A DNA stretch of 64,000 nt from Caulobacter segnis (GTDB taxonomy: Bacteria; Pseudomonadota; Alphaproteobacteria; Caulobacterales; Caulobacteraceae), in NCBI RefSeq assembly GCF_019931575.1, contig NZ_CP082923.1, positions 4,154,001 through 4,218,000 of the forward strand. The letters are read 5' to 3'. The translations under genes were made by a program, and so were the position numbers. The stretch's first letter is position 1. Every line of letters begins with the position of its first letter. The notes under the pieces were generated by a model. That model was not told where the DNA came from and made no database searches. It saw only the letters and a list, made by a program, of their open reading frames with translations. This document shows positions 52,828 to 62,196 of the stretch, piece by piece.

Positions 52828-53979
52828 TCAGTACAGGTCGGGGTTGGTGACGAGGGCGCCGGTGGTGCTGCGGCCCCACAGGACTTTGTAGACCCAGGCG
52901 GTGTAGAGCAGGATCAGCGGCAGGAAGATCGCCGTGACGATCAGCATGACGAACAGGGTCAGGTGGGTCGACGAGGCGTTCCACACCGTCAGGCTGGAGC
53001 GCGGGTCGAAGCTGCTGGGCAGGATGAACGGAAACATCGACAGGCCCACGGTGCCGACGATGCCGACGGCCGAGGCCGACGAGCCGCCGAACGCCGCCCA
53101 GGCCTTGTTGTAGCGCATGCCGATCAGGGCCAGGCCCGCGCCGGCGAAGCCCAGCACCGGGGCGATGATCATCCAGCCGTGGCGGCCGTAATTGTCCAGC
53201 CACGCGCCGGGGGCCCTGACCGCGGCGGCGCCGCGCAGCGGGTTCGACGGCCCGGCCGCGTCGGCCAGCCCCTCGATCCGGAAGCCCATGCCGCCGAACG
53301 CGACCCAGAAGCCGCCGGCCGCGAACAGCACGATGCTGGCCAGGCCGGCGATCTCGCCGATGCGGCGGGCCCGCTCGGTGACCGGGCCTTCCTCGGCCTT
53401 GACCGTCAGCCAGGCCGCGCCGTGCAGCACCAGCATGGCCACCGACAGCAGGCCGCACAGCAGGGCGAACGGCGAGAAGAGGCCGATGAAGCTGCCCTCG
53501 TAGAAGGCCCGCAGGTCGCTATCCAGGCGGAAGGGCGCGCCCTGCAGCACGTTGCCCAGGGCCACGCCGAAGCACAGCACCGGCACGAAGCCGCCGACGA
53601 ACAGGCCCCAGTCCCAGAACGACCGCCAGCGCGGGTCCGGCCGCTTGGAGCGGTACTTGAAGCTGACGGGTCGCAGGATCATCGCCGCCAGCACCACGAA
53701 GAGGGCCAGATAGAAGCCCGAGAAACTGATGGCGTAGACGAACGGCCAGGCCGCGAAGATCGCGCCGCCGCCCAGGATGAACCACACCTGGTTGCCTTCC
53801 CAGGTGGCCCCGACGGTGTTGATGACCATGCGTCGCTCGGCGTCGTCCTTGGCGACGAAGGGCAGCAAGGCCCCCACGCCCATGTCGAAGCCGTCGGTCA
53901 GGGCGAAGCCGATCAGGAGGATCCCGACCAGGGCCCACCAGATGACGCGAAGGGTGGCGTAGTCGATAGGGAGTTCCAT
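52828..53979 (-). CDS. cydB: cytochrome bd ubiquinol oxidase subunit II
   Basis: This 383-residue integral membrane subunit of cytochrome bd oxidase has eight to nine hydrophobic segments. The family start (WWALVGILLIGFALTDGFDM) and ATWEGNQVWFILGGGAIFAAWP are intact. It lies 12 bases after cydA and before cydX. With CydA it reduces oxygen with quinol at very low oxygen. Confidence 0.96.
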   Translation of the reverse strand: MELPIDYATLRVIWWALVGILLIGFALTDGFDMGVGALLPFVAKDDAERRMVINTVGATWEGNQVWFILGGGAIFAAWPFVYAISFSGFYLALFVVLAAMILRPVSFKYRSKRPDPRWRSFWDWGLFVGGFVPVLCFGVALGNVLQGAPFRLDSDLRAFYEGSFIGLFSPFALLCGLLSVAMLVLHGAAWLTVKAEEGPVTERARRIGEIAGLASIVLFAAGGFWVAFGGMGFRIEGLADAAGPSNPLRGAAAVRAPGAWLDNYGRHGWMIIAPVLGFAGAGLALIGMRYNKAWAAFGGSSASAVGIVGTVGLSMFPFILPSSFDPRSSLTVWNASSTHLTLFVMLIVTAIFLPLILLYTAWVYKVLWGRSTTGALVTNPDLY

Positions 53980-53991
53980 CTCTGTCTCTCC

Positions 53992-54804
53992 TTATGCGGT
54001 CTGAGGCTCGGGCTCGGCCGGTTCCCCATCCGGGACGGGGTCGTGCTGAGCGAACGGGCCCTTCTTGATGGCGCGCAGGATCAGGCCGACCTCGACCACG
54101 GCCAGCGCGCCGTACAGCAGGGTGAAGACCGCGATGCTGGTCAGCAGCTGCGGCACGGAGAGGCTGGAGGCCGACAGGAAGGTCGGCAGCACGCCGTCCA
54201 CCGCCCACGGCTGGCGGCCCATCTCGGCCAGCACCCAGCCCAGCTCCGTCGAGATCCACGGCAGCGGCAGGGCCGCCACGGCGATGACCAGGAACCACTT
54301 GGTGTCGTGCCGGCGCAGGGTGACCAGCACGAACGCGGTGGCGAACATCAGGATCATCAGGACGCCGATCCCGGCCATGATCCGGAAGCTCCAGAACATC
54401 AGCGGCACATTGGGCACCGCATCCCAGGCGGCCTTCTTGATCAGGTCCGGGCTGGCCTGGCGCGGATCGGGCACATAGCGCTTGAGCAGCAGGGCGTAGC
54501 CCAGGTCGCGGCGGTGTTCCTCGAAGGTCTGGCGGGCGGCCATGTCGCCGGGATTGGCCTTCAGCGCCTCGACCGCGCCATAGGCGACCACACCCGACTC
54601 GATGCGGTCCTCGGCCTTGGCCACCAGCTGGAAGATGCCCTCCACCGGCTTGTCGAAGCTGCGGGTGGCGATCAGGCCCAGGACGTAGGGGATCTTGACC
54701 TCGTAGTGGGTCTCGCGCGCCTTGAGGTCCGGGATGCCGAAGGCCGTCAGGCCGGCCGGCGCGGGCTCGGTGTTCCACATCGCCTCGAGGGCGGCCAACT
54801 TCAT
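53992..54804 (-). CDS. cydA: CydA C-terminal half (270 aa)
   Basis: This half opens with ATG overlapping the stop of the N-terminal half ([20 protein letters not shown]) and carries the rest of the Q-loop and the EMGRQPWAV segment with the haem b558 methionine ligand. It ends with a Pro/Glu-rich tail ([10 protein letters not shown]). It could be made by translational coupling. Confidence 0.7.
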   Translation of the reverse strand: MKLAALEAMWNTEPAPAGLTAFGIPDLKARETHYEVKIPYVLGLIATRSFDKPVEGIFQLVAKAEDRIESGVVAYGAVEALKANPGDMAARQTFEEHRRDLGYALLLKRYVPDPRQASPDLIKKAAWDAVPNVPLMFWSFRIMAGIGVLMILMFATAFVLVTLRRHDTKWFLVIAVAALPLPWISTELGWVLAEMGRQPWAVDGVLPTFLSASSLSVPQLLTSIAVFTLLYGALAVVEVGLILRAIKKGPFAQHDPVPDGEPAEPEPQTA

Positions 54805-55556
54805 TTCTGGTTGTCGGTCAGGGCGTAGCCGCTCTCGTCGCCCAGCACGACGACCGACAGCGACGAGGCGAGACCGAAGGCGGCGGCGACGGTCATCGAC
54901 CGCTTGGCCACGCCGATGTGCTTGCCCTTCAGCAGGTACCAGGCCGAGATCCCCAGCACGAACACCGAGGCGATCACGTAGCCGGCGCTGACCGTGTGGA
55001 CGAACTTGGCCTGGGCCACGGGGTTGAACAGCACGTCGCGGAAGCTGGTCACCTCCATGCGCATGGTGTCGGGGTTGAAGGCCGCGCCCATCGGGTTCTG
55101 CATCCAGCCGTTGGCGACCAGGATCCACAGGGCCGACAGGTTGGTGCCCAGGGCCGTCAGGAAGGTCACCGCCAGATGGCCGACGCGCGAGAGCTTGTCC
55201 CAGCCGAAGAACATCAGCCCGACGAAGGTCGCCTCCAGGAAGAAGGCCATCAGCCCCTCGATCGCCAGCGGGGCGCCGAAGATGTCGCCGACATAGTGCG
55301 AATAGTAGGACCAGTTCATGCCGAACTGGAATTCCATGGTGATGCCGGTGGCCACGCCCAGGGCGAAGTTGATCCCGAACAGCACGCCCCAGAACCGGGT
55401 GACCGTTCGCCAGATCGGCCGCTTAGTCATCACATAGATGCTCTCCATGATGACCAGCATGAAGCTGAGCCCCAGGGTGAGCGGCACGAACAGAAAGTGG
55501 TATAGGGCTGTGAGCGCGAATTGCAGACGCGACAGGTCGATGACGGCGGGGTCCAT
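54801..55556 (-). CDS. cydA: CydA N-terminal half (251 aa)
   Basis: This half holds the haem b595 ligand His20 (ALYHFLFVP) and the conserved acidic segment [12 protein letters not shown]. The haem b558 histidine lies in [12 protein letters not shown]. It stops at [13 protein letters not shown] lies 7 bases before the ATG. A FixK box lies 79 bases upstream. Confidence 0.75.
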   Translation of the reverse strand: MDPAVIDLSRLQFALTALYHFLFVPLTLGLSFMLVIMESIYVMTKRPIWRTVTRFWGVLFGINFALGVATGITMEFQFGMNWSYYSHYVGDIFGAPLAIEGLMAFFLEATFVGLMFFGWDKLSRVGHLAVTFLTALGTNLSALWILVANGWMQNPMGAAFNPDTMRMEVTSFRDVLFNPVAQAKFVHTVSAGYVIASVFVLGISAWYLLKGKHIGVAKRSMTVAAAFGLASSLSVVVLGDESGYALTDNQK

Positions 55557-55634
55557 GGACAGCTCCGAGACGAACGGCCGATACGACCGGACCGATCGAG
55601 GACTTCGCCCTAGACCCGCCCGATCGCCTCATCC

Positions 55635-55648
55635 TTGATGAGGATCAA
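55635..55648. promoter_or_regulatory. FixK/FNR box between cydA and cydD
   Basis: TTGAT-GAGG-ATCAA is a perfect FixK/FNR site. A class II promoter (site centre at -41.5) would start cydA transcription near 55600 and cydD transcription near 55683. Confidence 0.85.
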
Positions 55649-55657
55649 GGATAGAGG

Positions 55658-57328
55658 ATGAAGCCAGCCTACACTCAACCCATGGGCGCTCGTATAGTAC
55701 CGTTAGATCGTTTCTCGACGGCCAAGGCTTGGCTGGGCGGAATTGGCCGCGACAATGGCCCGTTCCTGCGTCCGGCGCAAACCCTGACGCTTTTGGACGG
55801 CCTGGCCGCGATCGGCTTCGCCGCCGGCCTGGCGTTCAGCGTCGACGCCATCGCCACCCGTCGCGGCGTCGCGGCCTTGAGCGCCTGGCTGGTCGTGGTG
55901 GTCGCCGCGATGGTCGCGCGCGGCCTGCTGGCTCGCGCGGCGGGAACGGCCGGCGCCCGCGCCGCCGCCTCGGCCAAGGCCGGGGTGCGCGCCGACATCG
56001 CCCGCGCCATCTTTGCCGGTCCGCGCCGTCCCGCCGGCGAGGCGACCACGGCCCTGGTCGAGGGCGTCGAGGCGCTGGACGGCCACTTCGCCCACTTCCT
56101 GCCCGCCCGCCTGTCGGCCGCCGTCCTGCCGTTGGCGCTGATCGCCGTCGCCGCGATCGCCAGCCCGATCAGCGCCGCCATCCTGCTGGCCGCTCTCATC
56201 CCTTTCGTCGGGGCCATGATCCTGGCGGGCTCGGCGGCCGCCGCCGAATCCCGCGCCCAGTTCACGGCCCTGGAGCGGCTGTCGGCCCTGTTCCTGGACC
56301 GCGTTCGCGCCCTGCCCGTGGTGCTGGCCTTCCAGGCCGAGGGGACCACGACCAACGCGCTGCGGCGCTCGGCCTCCGATCTGGCCGAGCGGACCATCAA
56401 GGTGCTGCGCGTGGCCTTCCTGTCGTCGGCGGCCCTGGAGTTCTTCGCCGCCCTGTCGGTGGCCCTGGTCGCGGTCTATTGCGGCTTCAACCTGCTGCGC
56501 CTGCTGCCCTTCCCGGTTCCCGAGCAGCTCGACCTCAAGCGCGCCTTCTTCGTCCTGGCCCTGGCCCCGGAGGTCTACGCCCCGATGCGCCGGCTGGCCG
56601 CCGCCTATCACGACCGCCAGGCCGCCGAGGCCGCCGCCGGCCGCCTGTCGAGCTTCGAGGCCCCAGCCCCGCGCCCCGTCCCCGCGCCGCTGGCCCCCAT
56701 TTCCTTGGCCAAGGCCCCTGAGATCCGCTTCGAGGGCGTCAGCGTCCGCTATCCAGACGCCGACGCGCCGGCGCTGGACGGCTTTTCCCTGACCGCCCCG
56801 GCCGGAACCATCACCGCCTTGGTCGGGGCCAGCGGCGCGGGCAAGAGCTCGCTGCTGAACCTTCTGCTGGACCTGGCCCCGCTGACCGGCGGGCGGATCC
56901 TGGTCGACGGCGCCGCGCGCCCCGACCTCTCCGCCGACATCGCCTGGGCCGGCCAGTCGCCGCTGATCCTGCCGGCCTCGATCGCCGACAACATCGCCCT
57001 CGCGCGCCGCGACGCCCCCCGCGCCGAGATCGAGGCGGCCGCCCGCGCCGTCGGCTTGATCCTCGACCGGCCCGGCGGCCTCGACTTCGTGCTGGACGAG
57101 CGCGGCTCGGGCCTATCGGGCGGCGAGCGCCGGCGCCTGTCCCTGGCCCGCGCCCTGCTCAAGCCCGCTCCGATCCTGCTGCTGGATGAGCCGACCGCCA
57201 ACCTGGACGCAAAGGCCGAGGCCGAGCTGCTGGCCGCCATCCGCGTCGCCGCCCGGGGCCGCACCACCCTGATCGCCACCCACTCCGAGGCCCTGGCCGC
57301 TCTCGCCGACCAGGTGGCGCGCCTGTGA
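55658..57328 (+). CDS. cydD: ABC exporter CydD for cytochrome bd assembly
   Basis: This 556-residue fused membrane/ATPase half-transporter pairs with CydC in exporting thiols needed for cytochrome bd assembly. Six transmembrane segments precede the ATPase domain with Walker A (GASGAGKSS), signature LSGGERRR and Walker B ILLLDEP. The ATG at 55658 has AAGGA at 7 bases; ATG 55682 is an alternative that fits the predicted FixK-driven start site. Its stop overlaps the cydC start. Confidence 0.94.
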   Translation: MKPAYTQPMGARIVPLDRFSTAKAWLGGIGRDNGPFLRPAQTLTLLDGLAAIGFAAGLAFSVDAIATRRGVAALSAWLVVVVAAMVARGLLARAAGTAGARAAASAKAGVRADIARAIFAGPRRPAGEATTALVEGVEALDGHFAHFLPARLSAAVLPLALIAVAAIASPISAAILLAALIPFVGAMILAGSAAAAESRAQFTALERLSALFLDRVRALPVVLAFQAEGTTTNALRRSASDLAERTIKVLRVAFLSSAALEFFAALSVALVAVYCGFNLLRLLPFPVPEQLDLKRAFFVLALAPEVYAPMRRLAAAYHDRQAAEAAAGRLSSFEAPAPRPVPAPLAPISLAKAPEIRFEGVSVRYPDADAPALDGFSLTAPAGTITALVGASGAGKSSLLNLLLDLAPLTGGRILVDGAARPDLSADIAWAGQSPLILPASIADNIALARRDAPRAEIEAAARAVGLILDRPGGLDFVLDERGSGLSGGERRRLSLARALLKPAPILLLDEPTANLDAKAEAELLAAIRVAARGRTTLIATHSEALAALADQVARL

Positions 57329-58959
57329 GCAAGATCGTGAACAGCCCCCTCGAAGACCTGATCCGCGCCCAGAAGCGCGAGCGCGCCGGGGCCCTGCGCC
57401 TGGCCGTGCTGAGCGCCGTGGTGCTGGGCGGGGCCTCGACCCTGCTGCTGGGCCTGTCGGGCTGGTTCATCGTCGCCAGCGCCGTCGCCGGCGCGGCGGG
57501 GCTGGCCACAGCCCAGGCGTTCAACGTGCTGCTGCCCGGCGCCATGATCCGCCTGCTGGCCATCCTGCGCACCGCCGCCCGCTACGGCGAGCGGCTGTCG
57601 GGTCACGCCGCCGCCCTGCGGGCCCTGGCCGCCATCCGGCCGGCGGTGTTCGCCAGCCTGGCCGCCGCGCCGCCCCGCGAGGCTCTGTCGCTGTCGCGCG
57701 GCGAGGCCTCGGCCCGGCTGGTGCAGGACGTCGACGCCGTCGAGACCCGCTTCGTCCGCCTGTCCGCGCCGTGGAGCGCCGTCGCCGGCCTGCTCGCCGG
57801 CTGGGCCCTGGCCGCCCTGGCCGGCTGGCCGCCCGCCCTCGTCATCCTGGCGGCCGCCGGCGCCGCCGTGTTCAGCGCCCGCGCCCTGGCTCGCCGTTTC
57901 TCGGCCCCGGCCCGCGCGACCGTGCAGGCCAGGGTCGGCGCGCTGAAGGAGACCACCGCCGCCCTGGTCGCCGCCTCGGCCGAACTGCGCGCCTACGGCC
58001 TGGAGGCCTGGGCTGGCCAGACCCTGAACGCCAAGGCCGCCGACCTGGACGCCGCGCGACTGGACGCGGCGCGGGCCAACGGCCTGATCGTCGCCAGCCA
58101 GGCCGCCATCCTGGGCGCGGCGGTGGCCGCCGCCGTCGCCTTCGCCGCCCCGGCCGGCGCGCCCCTGGCCGCCCTCGCCGGCCTGGCCGCGGCCATGAGC
58201 GTCGAGGCCCTGGCGGGCCTGGCCCAGGCCTTCGACCAGTCCGGCGCGGCCGCAGAGGCCCGCCGGCGGCTGGACGCCATCCTGCGCCACGCGCCCCGGC
58301 CCGCCGTTCCGGCTCCGGCCACGCCGCCCAGCCTGTCGCTGCTGGGCCAGACCTTGACCCCCGGCAAACGCCTGGCCGTGGTCGGCGCCTCGGGCTGTGG
58401 CAAGACCACCGCCATCGAGACCCTGCTGGGCCTGGGTCGTCACGGCGGCGAGGACGCGTCCGCGCGCGCCGCCATCGCCTGGCTGCCGCAAGACGCCGGC
58501 CTGATCGCCGGCACGGTGCGCGAGAACCTGCGCCTGGCCGCGCCCAAGGCGACCGACGCCATGCTGTGGGCCGTGCTGGAGGACGCCGCCCTGGCCGACC
58601 GGATCCGCGCCGCGCCCGAGGGCCTTGGCGCCTGGCTCGGCGACGACGGCGAGCGGCTGTCGGGCGGCGAACGCCGGCGCCTGGCCCTGGCCCGCGCCTA
58701 TCTGCGCGAGGCCGCCTGGCTGGTGCTGGACGAGCCCACCGAAGGCCTGGACGCCGCCACCGAGGCCAAGGTGGTCGAACGGCTGGACGCGCGCCTGACC
58801 CGCACCGGCCAGGGCCTCGTTTTGGTCAGCCACCGCCCCGCGCCGACGGCGATCTGCGGGCGTCGGGTGGAGATGGGCGCGGGCGACACGAAGCGCGGCG
58901 TCCCGGCCGACCTACGCAAAACCCCCGCCTTGACCGGCCTCGAACGGCCGGCGCTATAA
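57325..58959 (+). CDS. cydC: ABC exporter CydC for cytochrome bd assembly
   Basis: This 544-residue partner of CydD starts with GTG inside the cydD stop. It has six transmembrane segments and an ATPase with Walker [10 protein letters not shown], signature LSGGERRR and Walker B WLVLDEP. Alanine- and leucine-rich membrane parts are typical. FixL follows after 32 bases in the same direction. Confidence 0.94.
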   Translation: MSKIVNSPLEDLIRAQKRERAGALRLAVLSAVVLGGASTLLLGLSGWFIVASAVAGAAGLATAQAFNVLLPGAMIRLLAILRTAARYGERLSGHAAALRALAAIRPAVFASLAAAPPREALSLSRGEASARLVQDVDAVETRFVRLSAPWSAVAGLLAGWALAALAGWPPALVILAAAGAAVFSARALARRFSAPARATVQARVGALKETTAALVAASAELRAYGLEAWAGQTLNAKAADLDAARLDAARANGLIVASQAAILGAAVAAAVAFAAPAGAPLAALAGLAAAMSVEALAGLAQAFDQSGAAAEARRRLDAILRHAPRPAVPAPATPPSLSLLGQTLTPGKRLAVVGASGCGKTTAIETLLGLGRHGGEDASARAAIAWLPQDAGLIAGTVRENLRLAAPKATDAMLWAVLEDAALADRIRAAPEGLGAWLGDDGERLSGGERRRLALARAYLREAAWLVLDEPTEGLDAATEAKVVERLDARLTRTGQGLVLVSHRPAPTAICGRRVEMGAGDTKRGVPADLRKTPALTGLERPAL

Positions 58960-58991
58960 GACCCGACCTTCCACGGAGCGCCTTTTCGTCC

Positions 58992-60488
58992 ATGAAGCCG
59001 GCCCGGGGCCTGTCCTCGACCCTGTTCAGCGATCCCCACCCGACCGCCTATCTGGCGGCCTTCGCGGCCGTGATGGCGACGGGCGTGGCGCGCCTGTACC
59101 TGCCCGAGGCCTTCACCGCGCCCTCATCGTTCCTGCTGTTCGTGCCGGCGGTGCTGGTCAGCGCCGCCCTGGGCGGCCTCGGGCCCGGCGTCTTCGCCAC
59201 GACCTTCGCCTGGGGCAGCGTCTGGTGGGTGACGCGCGACATCCCGTTCAACCTGGTCAGCGGCATCTGCGCGGCGATCTTCCTGTCGGTCGGCTTCGGC
59301 ATGGCCGTGGGCGGGGGCTGGTTCCACGCCGCGCGCCGGCGGGCGGCGGCGGTCAACGACCACCTGCGCTCGATCCTCGACACCGTGCCCGACGGGGTGG
59401 TGGTCATCGACCGCGACGGCCTGATGACCTCGTTCAACCCCGCCGCCGAGCGGATGTTCGGCTGGCGCGCCGAAGAGGTGCTGGGCCGCAATGTCAGCCT
59501 GCTGATGCCCGCCCCGCACGCGGCCGACCACGACGCCTATATCCAGCGCTACCACGCCAGCGGCGACAAGCGGATCATCGGCGTCGGCCGCGTCGTGGTC
59601 GGCGCGCGCAAGGACGGCGCGACCTTCCCGATGGAACTGGCGGTCGGCGAGACCCGGGGGCCGACGCCCTCGTACACCGGCTTCATCCGCGACCTGACCG
59701 AGACCCAGAAGACCGAGACCCGCCTGCAGGAGCTGCAGAACGAGCTGGTCCACGTGTCGCGCCTGACGGCCATGGGCGAGATGGCCTCGACCCTGGCCCA
59801 CGAACTGAACCAGCCGCTGTCGGCCATCGCCAACCTCTTGACCGGCTCGCGTCGGCTGATCGACCGGGGCCGCGAGGCCGACCAGACCAAGGTGCGCGAC
59901 GCCATCGACCGCGCCGCCACCCAGGCCCTGCGGGCCGGCGAGGTCATCCACCGCATGCGCGACTTCGTCCGCAGGGGGGCCAGCGAGCGCGGGCCCGAGA
60001 GCCTGTCCAAGCTGATCGAGGAGGCCTCGGCCCTGGCCCTGATCGGCGAGAAGGACCGCCAGGTCGACGTGCGCCTGGCCCTGGATTCCGCCGCCGACGC
60101 GGTGTTCGCCGACCGGGTCCAGGTGCAGCAGGTGCTGCTGAACCTGATCCGCAACGGCATCGACGCCATGCATGACGGCGAGACCCGCCGCCGGGCCCTG
60201 GTCATCACCACCGAGGTGACCGACGAGGGCTGGTCGCGGGTCAGCGTCGCCGACTCCGGCCCCGGCATCGCCGACGCGGTGCGCGAGCGCCTGTTCCAGC
60301 CGTTCATGACCACCAAGCCGCAGGGCATGGGGGTGGGCCTGTCGATCTCGCGCTCGATCATCGAGGCGCATGGCGGCCGCATCTGGGCCGAGGCCAATCC
60401 CGGCGGCGGAGCCCTGTTCCGCTTCACCCTGCCGCCCGCCGAACAGCACGCCCACACCGGCGCCCCCAAGGAGACCATCCATGACTGA
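58992..60488 (+). CDS. fixL: oxygen sensor histidine kinase FixL
   Basis: This 498-residue kinase has three to four N-terminal transmembrane segments (residues 20-110), a haem PAS domain (about 125-240) and a kinase domain. The haem ligand is predicted as His180 in [10 protein letters not shown], followed by the family segment KRIIGVGR. The phosphorylated residue is His270 in [13 protein letters not shown], and the ATP-binding N and G boxes are intact. Deoxy-haem at low oxygen activates the kinase, which phosphorylates FixJ. The start at 58992 gives the usual N-terminus. The 3' end overlaps fixJ by 8 bases. Confidence 0.96.
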   Translation: MKPARGLSSTLFSDPHPTAYLAAFAAVMATGVARLYLPEAFTAPSSFLLFVPAVLVSAALGGLGPGVFATTFAWGSVWWVTRDIPFNLVSGICAAIFLSVGFGMAVGGGWFHAARRRAAAVNDHLRSILDTVPDGVVVIDRDGLMTSFNPAAERMFGWRAEEVLGRNVSLLMPAPHAADHDAYIQRYHASGDKRIIGVGRVVVGARKDGATFPMELAVGETRGPTPSYTGFIRDLTETQKTETRLQELQNELVHVSRLTAMGEMASTLAHELNQPLSAIANLLTGSRRLIDRGREADQTKVRDAIDRAATQALRAGEVIHRMRDFVRRGASERGPESLSKLIEEASALALIGEKDRQVDVRLALDSAADAVFADRVQVQQVLLNLIRNGIDAMHDGETRRRALVITTEVTDEGWSRVSVADSGPGIADAVRERLFQPFMTTKPQGMGVGLSISRSIIEAHGGRIWAEANPGGGALFRFTLPPAEQHAHTGAPKETIHD

Positions 60489-61089
60489 CGCGCCTGTCGC
60501 GCACGTGGTCGACGACGACGAGAGCGCCCGCGAGTCGCTGGCCTTCCTGCTGGAGTCGGCCGACTTCGAGGTCGTGGCCTATCCTAGCGCCCCGGCCTTC
60601 CTGGAGGCCCTGCCCGGCGCCAAGCCGGGGGTGATCATCACCGACGTGCGCATGCCCGAAATGAGCGGCCAGGAGCTGGTCGCTCGCCTGGCGGCGCTGA
60701 AGGTGCGCATGCCGATCGTCATGATCACCGGCCACGGCGACATCCCGATGGCGGTCGAGGCGATGCGCTCGGGGGTCGTGGACTTCATCGAGAAGCCGTT
60801 CTCGGACGCCCGCATGCTGGACGCCCTGGAGCGGGCCCTGAAGGCGGCCGAGAGCGCGCCGGTCACCGACGACCAAGCCGCCATCCTGCACCGCCTGGAG
60901 ACCCTGTCCGAGCGCGAGCGCCAGGTGCTGGACGGCGTCGTCGCCGGCCACGCCAACAAGGTCATCGCCCGCGAGCTGGGCATCAGCCCGCGCACCGTCG
61001 AGATCTACCGCGCCAAGCTGATGACCAAGATGCAGGCCGACAACCTGGCGGCCCTGGTGCGGATGACGCTGTCGGCGCGCGGGGGCTGA
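60481..61089 (+). CDS. fixJ: response regulator FixJ
   Basis: This 202-residue two-domain regulator has a receiver domain with acidic pocket DDDE (11-14), phospho-acceptor Asp55 (IITDVRMPE) and conserved Lys (EKPFSD), followed by a LuxR-type helix-turn-helix ([20 protein letters not shown]). Once phosphorylated by FixL it activates fixK and fixT in Caulobacter. The ATG overlaps fixL. Confidence 0.96.
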   Translation: MTDAPVAHVVDDDESARESLAFLLESADFEVVAYPSAPAFLEALPGAKPGVIITDVRMPEMSGQELVARLAALKVRMPIVMITGHGDIPMAVEAMRSGVVDFIEKPFSDARMLDALERALKAAESAPVTDDQAAILHRLETLSERERQVLDGVVAGHANKVIARELGISPRTVEIYRAKLMTKMQADNLAALVRMTLSARGG

Positions 61090-61098
61090 CGGATCCGT

Positions 61099-61398
61099 TC
61101 AGGTGAGGATCTGGGCGAGCCGCTCGCTCAGGGCGTCGCCCAGCAGCGGCTTCTCCACCAGCGACACGCCGCGCACGCCCCGGCGGAGGAAGCGCTGGAT
61201 GTCGCCGGTCAGGACTATGGTCGGGGCCCCGCCCAGGTCGGGCCAGACCGCCTCGTCGTCGTCGATGATCACCGCCGCCGCGGGCCGGCCGTCCGGACGC
61301 TCGGCGACGGCGTAGCCCTCGATCTCCAGCGAGAAGCGCAGGGCCTCGCGCAGGGGCTGGTCGCCGACGAGGAGCAGGATCAGGGGCCGATCGCACAT
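61099..61398 (-). CDS. fixT: FixT, receiver-domain inhibitor of FixL
   Basis: This 99-residue single receiver domain is divergent from fixK and adjacent to fixJ, the same place as Caulobacter FixT, which inhibits FixL. The fold is visible (LLLVGDQPLREALRFSLEIE, IIDDDEAVW, VLTGD, VEKP). The start at ATG 61398 is preferred; a longer version from a TTG at 61446 would overlap the FixK box. Only one cysteine (Cys2) is present. Published work reports an Fe-S cluster for Caulobacter FixT, so either this version lacks it or the start or sequence differs. Confidence 0.8.
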   Translation of the reverse strand: MCDRPLILLLVGDQPLREALRFSLEIEGYAVAERPDGRPAAAVIIDDDEAVWPDLGGAPTIVLTGDIQRFLRRGVRGVSLVEKPLLGDALSERLAQILT

Positions 61399-61432
61399 GA
61401 TCCACAGGATGCGCGCTCGGCGGGCTTTTGCC

Positions 61433-61446
61433 TTGATCCGGCTCAA
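61433..61446. promoter_or_regulatory. FixK/FNR box between fixT and fixK
   Basis: TTGAT-CCGG-CTCAA, one base from perfect, lies 35 bases before fixT and 108 before fixK. A site at -41.5 would place the fixT start of transcription at 61398, the ATG itself. Confidence 0.75.
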
Positions 61447-61469
61447 TCCGGGGGTTGTCCGTAGGGCCG

Positions 61470-61489
61470 CCTAAGGAGGTTTCCTTAGG
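61470..61489. promoter_or_regulatory. candidate FixJ site upstream of fixK
   Basis: CCTAAGG-AGGTTT-CCTTAGG is an inverted repeat with perfect 7-base arms 66 bases before fixK. Its core CTAAGGAGGTTTCC resembles the rhizobial FixJ target (CTAAGTAGTTTCC type). Confidence 0.5.
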
Positions 61490-61554
61490 AGGGTTTCCCG
61501 AATATCCGGCGCGGCGGAAAAGGCGCAAGACCCTAGCAACAAAGGGGTCTTTCC

Positions 61555-62196
61555 ATGCTGTCTCCGATCCGCATCGACACCGTTTCCGCGCTCGACGCCG
61601 TGCTGGCCATTCCCGGCGCCTGCCCGCGCTTCTGCCGCGACGAGGAGATCTTCGGCGAGGGCGAAAGCGCCGACTATGTCTACCAGGTGGTGTCGGGCGC
61701 GGTGCGCACCCACCGCATCCTGCGCGACGGCCGCCGGCAGATCGACGAGTTCCACTTCGCCGGCGACTATTTCGGCCTGGAGCTGGGCGAGAGCCATCGC
61801 GTCACCGCCGAGGCCATGTGCGACGCCAGCATCCGCCTGATCCGCCGGGGCGCGCTCAGCGACTTGGCCGCCCGGCGCGGCGACGCGGCCCGCGCCATCC
61901 TGCGCCTGACCGCCGAGGGCCTGCAGCGCAGCCAGGACCACGTGCTGATGCTGGGCCGCCGCTCGGCCATCGAGCGCGTCGCGGGCCTGCTGCTGGACAT
62001 CGCCCATCGCACCAACGCCTTCGCCGAGCTGGACGTGCCGATGAGCCGCCAGGACATGGCCGACTATCTGGGCCTGACCATCGAGACCGTCTCGCGCACC
62101 CTGACCAGCCTGCAGGACGAGGGCCTGATCGCCCTGCCGACCGTCCGCCACGTGGTGCTGAAGGACCGCCGGGCGCTGGAACGGATGACGGCCTAG
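61555..62196 (+). CDS. fixK: Crp/Fnr-family regulator FixK
   Basis: This 213-residue regulator has a cyclic-nucleotide-type beta-barrel and a C-terminal helix-turn-helix (MADYLGLTIETVSRTLTSLQ), whose E--SR recognition pattern binds TTGAC/T-N4-A/GTCAA. The FNR-type cysteine cluster is not present, so it does not sense oxygen by an Fe-S centre. It acts below FixLJ and probably controls the cyd genes and fixT. The stop overlaps that of the convergent MFS gene in CTAG. Confidence 0.95.
   Translation: MLSPIRIDTVSALDAVLAIPGACPRFCRDEEIFGEGESADYVYQVVSGAVRTHRILRDGRRQIDEFHFAGDYFGLELGESHRVTAEAMCDASIRLIRRGALSDLAARRGDAARAILRLTAEGLQRSQDHVLMLGRRSAIERVAGLLLDIAHRTNAFAELDVPMSRQDMADYLGLTIETVSRTLTSLQDEGLIALPTVRHVVLKDRRALERMTA

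Larger units (their letters stand above)
53992..55556 (-). pseudogene. cydA: cydA, cytochrome bd subunit I, split by a one-base frameshift
   Basis: The two halves together give a full-length, well-conserved CydA (251 + 270 residues; E. coli has 522). The frame breaks at 54801-54804, where CAGAAATGAAG replaces what should read CAG-AAX-ATG-AAG, that is, one base is missing. The result is the overlap ATGA, where the first half stops and the second starts. The break is inside the Q-loop, next to the [13 protein letters not shown] quinol-binding segment. No other damage is seen, so this is either a sequencing or assembly error, a very recent mutation, or a coupled split gene. Confidence 0.8.
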
